A DNA stretch of 64,000 nucleotides, taken from assembly GCA_947496465.1 (NCBI GenBank), contig CANMCX010000001.1, forward strand, positions 124,001 through 188,000. Direction: 5' to 3'. This document shows positions 1 through 7,439 of this stretch, one piece after another (the first letter of the stretch is position 1; each line of letters begins with the position of its first letter). The position numbers and the translations under genes were made by a program. Under the pieces are notes generated by a model that had not been told where the DNA came from, ran no database searches, and saw nothing but the letters and a program-made list of their open reading frames with translations. This stretch comes from Marinifilum_A sediminis. Lineage in GTDB: Bacteria; Bacteroidota; Bacteroidia; Bacteroidales; Marinifilaceae.

Positions 1-1266
1 TCCCCCTTCTCTCCTACTTGCCCTATAATGTGCTTTCATCGCATCCCCCTCAATGTTATCCAGCGGACCTGTAAAAGACCAATCTGAATTTTGAATTCCT
101 TGTGAAAAATGATCCCCACTTGAATAATCTACCAAAACAATTCCTGGCGCACCAACATCTAAACTAGTTGTTCCAAATAATGTAAAAGAGGGCTTCCCTA
201 CCCAAACCTCTTTCCGTGGCAAAGTAATATCACCATTGCTGTTGGTTAGAGTAGCTTCTATCCAACCCGCATCACATACAGTTGATGAACTCGCCTTAAC
301 TGTTACACTCTCACCTGTATTTACTGAGGAGAATGTGATGTTGGAGCTGGAGGACCAAGTAACTGTTGTATTTGCAGGTAGATTCTCTAATGAGAATGAT
401 TCTCCAGAAGTACAAATTAACTTCACTCCATTAATATAGTAACTTAACGTATTTTGTAATATAGTAGTATTTTTAATAAAATCTCGCATTCTATTTATTT
501 GTATTTGGGAATACGATATTCGACATGGCTTATATGAATATGACATTATATTTGAGACATCAGGATTATATCTATCTCCATTTGAATCAGTACCAGTTCC
601 TATGTAGTTACAACTATTTCTAGACCATTGATTAGGATCTGCAGGCGTATCAGCAATGTAGTCACCACATGTAGTTGAGTTATTTCCATTAACGAGTTCA
701 GCACATTGATGAACATCTCCTCCGCCTTCATTTACTGTTCCATGATGTGTATGATATAAGCCTAAACAATGTCCCATTTCATGAGGAAGACTTGATGTAC
801 TATAAAAACTACCATGAACTATAAATGCTGTTGACGGGATATTCTGTGCTAAACCTGCCCCGATCCAAATCGTGGATTCACCCAGCACATAAATATCTAT
901 TGCATTAGTTTTCCTGTTGACCGAAAAAAGCTCATCCTCTTTTCCATTAAAATCATCATAATAGTAATCGTTATCTATAAAATCAGAACCTAATAAAGTA
1001 AATTGAATTCCTGTCTCGGAAAAATTACTATTCAAAGAGTTTATTATTGTTGATGTAATGTTTTGACTTAATCCCTGACCACTACCACTTCTAACTATAT
1101 GAACAAAAACATTTAATATGAATGTCATTGAAATCTGACTTGATTTTGTAGACTTACTAAAAATCCATTCTGGTGGAGTGGAAGCTGAAGTTAAACAATT
1201 ATCTTGCGCTCTCGAATTATAAAAACTGATCAGGATAAGAATAATTAGAACTAATAATTTTTTCAT
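1..1266 (-). CDS. Secreted M43-type zinc metalloprotease (cytophagalysin-like), C-terminus beyond window edge
   Basis: I translated this reading frame directly; it is open from the ATG at 1266 to the window edge, so the protein is partial (422 residues visible). It begins with a signal peptide ending near NSRAQ. The zinc site HEMGHCLGLYH starts at H162 (E163 catalytic, H166 and H172 ligands), followed by an IMSY Met-turn; this extended HExxHxxGxxH motif with a Met-turn is typical of metzincin family M43. An Ig-like beta-rich region (about residues 310-360) follows. Bacteroidota M43 enzymes are commonly T9SS cargo, but the C-terminus that would prove that is outside the window. It starts 4 bp after the upstream lipoprotein gene, so the two are probably one operon. 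Confidence 0.88.
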   Translation of the reverse strand, partial: MKKLLVLIILILISFYNSRAQDNCLTSASTPPEWIFSKSTKSSQISMTFILNVFVHIVRSGSGQGLSQNITSTIINSLNSNFSETGIQFTLLGSDFIDNDYYYDDFNGKEDELFSVNRKTNAIDIYVLGESTIWIGAGLAQNIPSTAFIVHGSFYSTSSLPHEMGHCLGLYHTHHGTVNEGGGDVHQCAELVNGNNSTTCGDYIADTPADPNQWSRNSCNYIGTGTDSNGDRYNPDVSNIMSYSYKPCRISYSQIQINRMRDFIKNTTILQNTLSYYINGVKLICTSGESFSLENLPANTTVTWSSSSNITFSSVNTGESVTVKASSSTVCDAGWIEATLTNSNGDITLPRKEVWVGKPSFTLFGTTSLDVGAPGIVLVDYSSGDHFSQGIQNSDWSFTGPLDNIEGDAMKAHYRASRREGG

Positions 1267-1270
1267 TGAT

Positions 1271-1870
1271 TTAGTTTTTTCGAGTAATTATAAATATGAA
1301 CTTATAATCATCAATATTGGCATCTGGTTGATTGTAATAAAAGGGGATGGCTTTTGCGATGAAGATCTTAAAAGGGGTTCCCTCTATTGCAGTGCCTTCA
1401 CCAAACAAATTAATGAACTCATCATTGTAATATGAATCATCATCTAAATTAGCTGGTGCAGATTTCAGTTCATTAATTTGGCTCAATACATCTTGTACAT
1501 CATTCTCATCGTTCTTATAAGGTAAAGCCCCACAAGGTTTAGATTTTACCTCGAGATAAGAATCCCCATCACCTAGTTGTAAATAAACATGTACTCTAAT
1601 ATTCAGCGATCCTTCAGAACTATCTCCAAAATCCATAAGCGAACAATCTACTCGAACGTTATCTTTAATGTCATTTATTGAGAGAATTATGCTTTGCTCA
1701 TTGTCATTTATCTCTTTGCTATCTCCATACTTTAATTCAAATACATTTAACAAAGAGCCAACCTCATTTTCATTAAGAGATGTTTCCTGATTGTTATCAT
1801 CACACCCCACACCTAATAAAAGACAAATGCACGTAAGCATAATCAGGTGTTTTAATTTTAAAGTTTTCAT
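1271..1870 (-). CDS. Hypothetical lipoprotein, 199 aa
   Basis: The N-terminus has a lysine-rich start, a hydrophobic stretch and a lipobox (LGVGC, Cys at residue 23), so it is predicted to be a lipoprotein exported across the inner membrane. The mature part is acidic and polar, with many Asp, Asn and Glu residues, and no family I recognise. Its stop lies 4 bp before the start of the M43 protease gene, so it is probably co-transcribed and may act with the protease (inhibitor, chaperone or surface partner); that role is inference from position only. Confidence 0.8.
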   Translation of the reverse strand: MKTLKLKHLIMLTCICLLLGVGCDDNNQETSLNENEVGSLLNVFELKYGDSKEINDNEQSIILSINDIKDNVRVDCSLMDFGDSSEGSLNIRVHVYLQLGDGDSYLEVKSKPCGALPYKNDENDVQDVLSQINELKSAPANLDDDSYYNDEFINLFGEGTAIEGTPFKIFIAKAIPFYYNQPDANIDDYKFIFIITRKN

Positions 1871-1953
1871 GATTCTTTTGAGTTAGTTTATATTCGTTTA
1901 GTTAATTGATGTTCAAGAACTACATTAGTTGCTTCCAATTCGAAAAATATGCC

Positions 1954-2245
1954 GTGCAAGCTTACAAAGCCCATTTCACTTTTGTCTAACTAGCCGTGTA
2001 AGCTTACAAAGACTATTTTCATTTCGGAAAGTATACTGTGTAAGCTTACACATCTTATTTTTATTTTTGAAAGTATGCTGTGCTAGCTTACAAAGTATGT
2101 TCTACGGTTTTGTAATATGCTGTGTAATGTTACACAAGCCATTTTTATTTTTAAAAACATGCTGTGTTAACTTACATGAGGTGTTTTATTTTTGGAAAGT
2201 ATGCTGTGTAAGTTTACAAAGCATACTTTCCATTCTTTTGTAGGA
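1954..2245. repeat. Seven-copy 42-bp tandem array of a palindromic core
   Basis: A core close to GTGTAAGCTTACA(A/C)AG begins at 1954, 1996, 2038, 2080, 2122, 2164 and 2206, exactly 42 bp apart each time. The core is a near-perfect palindrome: copy 3 reads GTGTAAGCTTACAC, and copy 5 keeps both arms (GTGTAA/TTACAC) around a different centre. Between cores lie about 26 bp of T-rich, looser repeat. The array sits directly against the 3' end of the leftward gene at 2246-2911, so it would form the 3' untranslated part of that transcript. 42 bp is four helical turns, which would put every core on the same DNA face. No terminal stem-loop, cas gene or transposase is nearby. Confidence 0.9.
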
Positions 2246-2911
2246 CTATGCATCAACTGTTTCTTCTATCTCTTCTATTTTTTTCTTTGATACAGTTTGC
2301 GGGAACAGGCGATTGGCAAAAGTTTTGCCAAACATTTTTATGGCATCCAAATAGTTATGCTCGTACTGCTTGCGCAAATTTGCCTGTGCTACTTCTTCGT
2401 TGGCAACTGCCGTTCGTACATTGGTTTTTGCTTGTTGCAATGCGCTTAAGGAGCTTCGTACTTTGGCAATGTTTTCTTCTAAGGGAGTAATTTGAGCAGA
2501 GAGGCTGTGTTCTGCGCCCAGAGATTTAATTCGCTCTTTTATTTCCTCGGCAGCATCGGCTTTTTTTGCGAACGAATAGCGAAGAATGGAAGAATAACCC
2601 CCATTAGGAAATAAGAGCTTGTAAACCGATTGAGCAGGATTTTCCCTATCGTGCTGCTTTGCAGCATCGGATATGGTTCGGATACGATCGTCTAATCCGC
2701 CTTCGTTAAACAACAAATCGTCGTAAGCATTGTCTTGCAACAATTTAACCTTTTTGGTTTCGAGGTGCTTTTCATCCAATACACTAATGAATGGATCAAT
2801 TTTATTAGCGAATTCTGCCGCACCTTTGGTTTGTTTACAGCTACGGGAATGACGAAGTGAATTGTTAATATGCACTTCGGATGACATGGAATCATTTAAT
2901 TGTCTAGCCAT
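2246..2911 (-). CDS. Unassigned helical/coiled-coil protein, 221 aa, abutting the 42-bp repeat array
   Basis: A soluble, highly charged protein with no signal peptide or membrane segment. Residues about 110-195 are rich in Ala, Glu, Lys and Gln with heptad-like spacing, so coiled coil is likely; a Gly/Leu/Phe segment around FPNGGYSS (residues about 100-110) separates it from an N-terminal helical part. The sequence reads as a genuine protein (balanced composition, ATG start), but I cannot assign a family. Its stop codon touches the last unit of the palindrome array, which suggests a functional link (autoregulatory or array-binding protein), but there is no direct evidence and no recognisable helix-turn-helix. 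Confidence 0.75.
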   Translation of the reverse strand: MARQLNDSMSSEVHINNSLRHSRSCKQTKGAAEFANKIDPFISVLDEKHLETKKVKLLQDNAYDDLLFNEGGLDDRIRTISDAAKQHDRENPAQSVYKLLFPNGGYSSILRYSFAKKADAAEEIKERIKSLGAEHSLSAQITPLEENIAKVRSSLSALQQAKTNVRTAVANEEVAQANLRKQYEHNYLDAIKMFGKTFANRLFPQTVSKKKIEEIEETVDA

Positions 2912-3270
2912 TGTTAATCGATTTTGGTTATTTATTGATGTTCACCTTGGTGAGTGAATCTTACTCTCAATTTTATACTCCAATCAATCCAACGCCTCGA
3001 ATCCTACTTCTCAATAATCATTTCAAACATCTTATTACTATACTTCAATGTTTATTTTTATGATCACATACTAAATTATATTATTTTCAGTTAACAGACA
3101 AATATGCAGGTGTGTTTTCACTGCCATTTTTTCATTCAAATACTAATGATTCGTATTTTCATCAGTAAAAAAGATCCTTTTACAAGATTTAACCCTATAA
3201 AAAAAGTGCACCCGAAGGCACACTTTCAACTATTTTATTTGCCAGACATCTTTAGATGCTAAGCAACTGT
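2912..3270. other. Intergenic region, no gene seen
   Basis: This 359-bp AT-rich stretch holds no convincing reading frame on either strand. It contains the terminator of the gene at 3271-3900 (about 3198-3226) and must contain the promoter for the leftward gene ending at 2246, but I found no good TAnnTTTG element there. Confidence 0.6.
3198..3226 (-). terminator. Rho-independent terminator of the 3271-7252 leftward cluster
   Basis: On the minus strand a 9-bp stem (AAGTGTGCC with GGTGCACTT, two G-U pairs) closes a stable TTCG tetraloop and is followed by a run of seven T. It lies 45 bp past the stop of the membrane-protein gene. Confidence 0.85.
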
Positions 3271-3900
3271 TTACTCTTTCAATTTCTTACTTACATATAC
3301 GAAGAATTCTACCGCAGCAATAAACAACAAGGTGTAGCCAAACAATTCACTTCCCTCTTCTACTGCATTTTTCACCCAGCGCTGAACTGGTTCCAGTTTC
3401 TCCACATCGAATAATGCTCTCCAAACTTTCTTGGTTCCGAACAAGCGAGAGAATACAAATACCCCTAAGAATCCTGCAATAAAAGTTCCAAATGCTGGCG
3501 TTGTGAAGAACTCTTCCAGGTTTTCCCAGATTTGCTGGCGCTTGCGATAAACCAAAAACAGGGACAGTAGCAATACAAACATTGCAAACGGAAACCAGGC
3601 TCCATGATAAATCTTGTCGAAGTATACATCGAACTCACGAATTAGGGCCACCAATGCTCCACCACCAAACAGGTAGGAAATGGCTTGATGCTTTCGGGAA
3701 CGAACTCCTGCCAAAATAAATGCAAAACTGGTTAGCAACAAGAACATTTGCTGCATCCACTCAGTTTGCGAGCCTTCACCAAACTTTCCTCCATCAATTA
3801 ATATTCCTGCATCGCTTTTGATAATAAGAGCTGATGCTGCCACAGGAATGGCATACAATACCACGCGAACTGCTGCGAAGATGATAGGTTTTAAATTCAT
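3271..3900 (-). CDS. Hypothetical integral membrane protein, 209 aa
   Basis: The protein has about five hydrophobic segments (roughly residues 8-28, 48-66, 72-88, 100-118 and 132-152, with a further one near 188-205), so it should sit in the inner membrane. No catalytic motif or family is recognisable. It is the last gene of the leftward cluster with the MurU-like transferase and the kinase-RapZ fusion, 74 bp after the transferase gene and just before a strong terminator. A link to cell-wall sugar recycling is possible by position only. Confidence 0.75.
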   Translation of the reverse strand: MNLKPIIFAAVRVVLYAIPVAASALIIKSDAGILIDGGKFGEGSQTEWMQQMFLLLTSFAFILAGVRSRKHQAISYLFGGGALVALIREFDVYFDKIYHGAWFPFAMFVLLLSLFLVYRKRQQIWENLEEFFTTPAFGTFIAGFLGVFVFSRLFGTKKVWRALFDVEKLEPVQRWVKNAVEEGSELFGYTLLFIAAVEFFVYVSKKLKE

Positions 3901-3974
3901 GTTTTTATATTTTAAAATGTCTAATAATCTAAAGGTAAAATGGTCGAACAGTTAAATAGTCCAACATTCGTAAT

Positions 3975-4709
3975 TTATAATTCGTAATTCTTAATTAAAC
4001 CCTCTGCTTTCTGTAATTGTTCTGGTTTTCCCAGATCGAACCAAAGATCCGATTGATCGGCGAAGGCAATCATTTTTTGAGTTTTTGCCAATCGCAAATA
4101 CAAATCGATGATGGAGAATTTTCCTTCCTCCTCAATTAAATCGAACAATTTTGCATCCACCAAATGAATGCCTGAAAAAGCCATTGGCTGCGATTCATTC
4201 ATATCGGTACGAGCTACTTTGGTTTCTCCCGTTTTACAATTCTTCCATCCTGTCAGTTGTTTGTTTGCATTAAAATACAAATAACGACTACTCTCTCGTT
4301 TCCGCATCACCATGCTCACCAAAGCTTCCGATTTTTGATGACCTTCAATCAATTCATTCAAATCTATAGTAGAGAGAATATCAACATTGTAAATCAGGAC
4401 AGGAGCATTGGGAATGAACAGGTCTTTTGCCTTTTTCAGACCTCCCCCAGTATCCAACAACTTTTCTCTTTCATCTGATATGCGAATATCTACACCAAAA
4501 TTATCATTCTCCTTCAGGAAATCCTCAATTAAATCGGCAAAGTGATGCACATTAATCACAATGCGATCAACTCCAAGATCCTTTAATTTACCAATGGCTC
4601 TTTCCAAAAGTGGCTTTCCAGCCAATTCGACCAAAGCTTTGGGTTTCGAATTGGTATAAGGTTTAAGACGAGTTCCCAAACCCGCCGCAAAAATCATTGC
4701 ATTCAACAT
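3975..4709 (-). CDS. Sugar-phosphate nucleotidyltransferase, MurU-like
   Basis: A 244-residue single-domain nucleotidyltransferase. The N-terminus carries the signature GLGTRLKPYT followed by SKPKALVEL, the nucleotide and Mg2+ binding loop of the NTP_transferase family. The short length, without a left-handed beta-helix, matches MurU (N-acetylmuramate-1-phosphate uridylyltransferase) rather than GlmU or RmlA. In the known peptidoglycan recycling route, AmgK phosphorylates MurNAc and MurU makes UDP-MurNAc; here an AmgK-like kinase lies upstream in the same orientation, which supports that reading. The exact sugar is inferred. A start four codons later is also possible. Confidence 0.85.
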   Translation of the reverse strand: MLNAMIFAAGLGTRLKPYTNSKPKALVELAGKPLLERAIGKLKDLGVDRIVINVHHFADLIEDFLKENDNFGVDIRISDEREKLLDTGGGLKKAKDLFIPNAPVLIYNVDILSTIDLNELIEGHQKSEALVSMVMRKRESSRYLYFNANKQLTGWKNCKTGETKVARTDMNESQPMAFSGIHLVDAKLFDLIEEEGKFSIIDLYLRLAKTQKMIAFADQSDLWFDLGKPEQLQKAEGLIKNYEL

Positions 4710-4849
4710 TATTTCAGTTATCAGTAAACAAAGACCAGTAAACAGTGATCAATGAACGGTTATCAGATTATGGTACTCTGTAAAAAAGCTACAAGCCTCA
4801 AGCTATAAGATGTAAAATTCAAAATCTCACCACTCAAATCTAATTCAAA

Positions 4850-5014
4850 TTATCGGTAAAAAATCTTGTCTTTATCTAATTTAATTCTCTCCGCCTTGCA
4901 CAATTTATTTGCATTCTTGGCGACTCGATTGCACTTCGGACAAACAAACTCCTCCTTATTGCAAACCTTATCGGCATATTCTTTTGGCGATAATTTACAA
5001 CGTTTCCTTCCCAT
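4850..5014 (-). CDS. Small Cys-rich zinc-ribbon-like protein, 54 aa
   Basis: This small gene runs from the ATG at 5014 to the TAA at 4850. The product is basic and has five cysteines (C6, C18, CPKC at 25-28, C39), suggesting a small metal-binding fold. Its ATG lies two bases after the stop of the kinase-RapZ fusion gene, so translation is probably coupled. Composition (many Lys, Cys pairs, no long hydrophobic run) and the tight spacing argue that it is real. Function is unknown; a role as an accessory or regulator of the fusion protein is inference. Confidence 0.72.
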   Translation of the reverse strand: MGRKRCKLSPKEYADKVCNKEEFVCPKCNRVAKNANKLCKAERIKLDKDKIFYR

Positions 5015-5016
5015 TC

Positions 5017-6456
5017 TTAATTGCCTTCTATTTCTCTCTCGATGTGTTTCAGTGTAATGTTAACATCGAATTTTTCTCGTAAGTGTTTTGCCAAACTTTC
5101 AGCAGAAAACACCGAACGATGTCTGCCTCCTGTACAACCAAAACTAACCTGTAAATTGTGGAACTTTCTGCTAATGTACTTGTCCACACTCATATCAACT
5201 ATGCTGAAAACGGATGTTAAAAATTCATCCATCTCCGTTTTTTCCTTAAAGAAATCAATCACGGGTTGATCTTTCCCTGTCATCTCCACATATTCCTGGT
5301 ATCTTCCCGGATTGTGAATCGCTCTGCAATCGAACACGAATCCACCTCCGTTCGTCGTTTTATCCAAAGGAATTCCCCTACGATACGAGAAACTGTTGAT
5401 CTCTACATGCAATTTCACCTCTTCCTCTTTGCCTACCTGCTGTAAAAATTCCGAACCAATCACTTCGCGAAGTGCTTTGGTCAATTCCGGTAATTCTACA
5501 GGCATATCCACACGATTCAGAATGGTTTCCAAATTGCGAAGGGCAAAAGGAATCGACTTTAAGAAGTGTTCCTTTCTCTCGTAAAACCCACGGAAACCAT
5601 AAGCACCCATTGCCTGCATGATACGAATTAATACATATCCCTGGAAAAAGGAATGGAAGGCTTTTGCATCCACTGCCTGTACTTTCTGAATCTCCTGAAG
5701 ATAGTGATCCAGCAACTCATCACGTACTTCTTGAGGTAAATCTGCCTTAGCATCGTAAAGTAAAGACGCCAAATCGTATTGTAAGGCTCCTTTTCTTCCT
5801 CCCTGATAATCGATGAACCAAGGTTCTCCATTTACCAACATTACGTTACGGGACTGAAAATCGCGATACAAAAAGTAATCACGAGGTGCATCCAAAAGGT
5901 AATCTGAAAATTTCTGAAAATCATTCTCTAGCAATTGCTCATCGAAAGGAATCTTAGCCAATTTCAGAAAATAATATTTAAAATAGTGCAAGTCCCAAAT
6001 CATCGATTGCTTATCGAAACTATCTCTTGGGTAACATGCCGAATAATCCAATCCTTCTTTACCCTCAACCTGAAAGCGTACCAGCTGTGTAATGATCTTT
6101 TTGTAGATCACAACCAAATCGGTAGCAAAACCCTCTCCCACTCTTAGGTGAAGAATGTAATCAAATAAAGTAGTCTTTCCTAAATCCTGTAGCAAATAGA
6201 TATTTTGCTCATCGTCCTGATGATAGATCTCGGGAACAGGCAATTTTTTAGAAGCAAAATGCTTGCTGAAACTTACAAATGCATGATTTTCTTTTTTATC
6301 GGCATTGTAGGCACCAAGAACCGTTCTTTTCTCGCCAATAATACGAATGTACTCTCGGTATGAACCCGATTGTGGCAAATCTTCTGTATCTATAACTTTA
6401 TCGTCTGCCCAATTTTCGTACAAGCGGATAAGGGCGTTTTTAGTCTCTTTTTTCAA
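5017..6456 (-). CDS. AmgK-like sugar kinase fused to a RapZ C-terminal domain
   Basis: A 479-residue two-domain cytoplasmic protein. Residues about 20-310 are an aminoglycoside phosphotransferase-type kinase: the catalytic loop reads YRDFQSRN (D199, N204; the usual His before R is Tyr) and the metal site FIDYQGG has D216. Residues about 346-475 match the C-terminal domain of RapZ, with FDCRAIHNPGRY, GKDQPVIDFF and the GCTGGRHRS loop at 440-448. RapZ itself is a nucleotide-binding adaptor whose C-terminal domain senses glucosamine-6-phosphate; here its P-loop ATPase half is replaced by a sugar kinase. Neighbouring MurU-like transferase supports an AmgK role on MurNAc/GlcNAc. A kinase gated by an amino-sugar sensor is a reasonable inference. 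Confidence 0.87.
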   Translation of the reverse strand: MKKETKNALIRLYENWADDKVIDTEDLPQSGSYREYIRIIGEKRTVLGAYNADKKENHAFVSFSKHFASKKLPVPEIYHQDDEQNIYLLQDLGKTTLFDYILHLRVGEGFATDLVVIYKKIITQLVRFQVEGKEGLDYSACYPRDSFDKQSMIWDLHYFKYYFLKLAKIPFDEQLLENDFQKFSDYLLDAPRDYFLYRDFQSRNVMLVNGEPWFIDYQGGRKGALQYDLASLLYDAKADLPQEVRDELLDHYLQEIQKVQAVDAKAFHSFFQGYVLIRIMQAMGAYGFRGFYERKEHFLKSIPFALRNLETILNRVDMPVELPELTKALREVIGSEFLQQVGKEEEVKLHVEINSFSYRRGIPLDKTTNGGGFVFDCRAIHNPGRYQEYVEMTGKDQPVIDFFKEKTEMDEFLTSVFSIVDMSVDKYISRKFHNLQVSFGCTGGRHRSVFSAESLAKHLREKFDVNITLKHIEREIEGN

Positions 6457-6550
6457 TCTAATTTCAATTTATGAATTCCCGGATAATTTTCGGACGTACA
6501 AATTTACAAAAATATATAGTACCTAATGGCATTTTACTCCTAGCTTACAA

Positions 6551-7252
6551 TTAAACCATCTTCAAGTAGCCCAATTGAAGCAATACATAGCACAAAAGTA
6601 TCTCAACCAGCAAAGCCGGAAGCATATTTAAAACCTTTATCTTTTTTATTTCTAAAATACTCAGACCAAGACCAATAATCAACACGCCTCCAATTCCAGT
6701 GATCTCATCAATAATGAATTCCGGAATGATCTCTCCAAATAATGCCGCCAATAAAGTGAGTCCTCCCTGATAAATTAATAGAGGCACAACCGAGAACAAA
6801 ACACCTATTCCCAATACTGCTGCCAAAGCAACCGAGGAAATACCATCCATCAACGATTTGGTAAAGAGTAAACTTGGCTCTTTGCCCATTCCCTCTTCAA
6901 AACTTCCCAGGATGGTCATCGCTCCCATGCAAAACAACATAAAAGCAGTAAGCAATCCCGTAGAGAAATTGGCATCCTTATTCCCAACTCTTTTTTTTAG
7001 TTTTTCGCTCAATTTTTCAACTCGCTCTTCCAATTGCAGGAATTCTCCAATAAGCGCTCCTACCACCAGGCTAAGAATCATGATCAGGAATTTACTGGCT
7101 TCCAACGCCATACTTATCCCCAGATAAAGAGTAAAAATCCCAATAGCTTGAAATACGATTGTAAACAATCTTTCCGGAATTTTTGAACGAAATATCAAAC
7201 CCACGCTTCCTCCCACAAGAATTGCTGCCACATTTACCAATGTTCCTATCAT
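6551..7252 (-). CDS. DUF554 family membrane protein (YdfK-like)
   Basis: A hydrophobic 233-residue protein with about six to seven membrane segments. It starts MIGTLVNVAAILVGGSVG, the typical DUF554 beginning, and later has LGSFEEG and GGVLIIGLGLSILEIKKIKV near the C-terminus. I chose the ATG at 7252 because the family begins there; the frame extends upstream to 7321 but those residues do not resemble the family. Function is unknown; transport has been suggested from topology only. It is 94 bp upstream of the kinase-RapZ gene in the same direction. Confidence 0.88.
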   Translation of the reverse strand: MIGTLVNVAAILVGGSVGLIFRSKIPERLFTIVFQAIGIFTLYLGISMALEASKFLIMILSLVVGALIGEFLQLEERVEKLSEKLKKRVGNKDANFSTGLLTAFMLFCMGAMTILGSFEEGMGKEPSLLFTKSLMDGISSVALAAVLGIGVLFSVVPLLIYQGGLTLLAALFGEIIPEFIIDEITGIGGVLIIGLGLSILEIKKIKVLNMLPALLVEILLCYVLLQLGYLKMV

Positions 7253-7439
7253 AAAAAGAGTCTTTAATTTGCGAAAATCTAAATTAAAAGAAATTATTGG
7301 AAGCTGAACGGAATAAATCAAAAAGACGACTGCTTTTTTTGAAAGAATCTGATTTAGGATATGACATTAAACATCTTTCGAACAAGAGATATTCCTTATC
7401 TTGTACAGCCAAAACAACACGACAAAAAACACCAATACT

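Noticed and set aside
1929..2243. A 104-codon rightward frame with a Cys-rich 14-residue repeat
   Set aside because: It begins with TTG, exists only because 42 bp is a multiple of three, and has a composition unlike real proteins here. The DNA-level palindrome explains it better.
1954..2245. CRISPR array
   Set aside because: The period (42 bp) and degenerate cores do not fit; the parts between cores resemble each other; no cas genes or leader are nearby.
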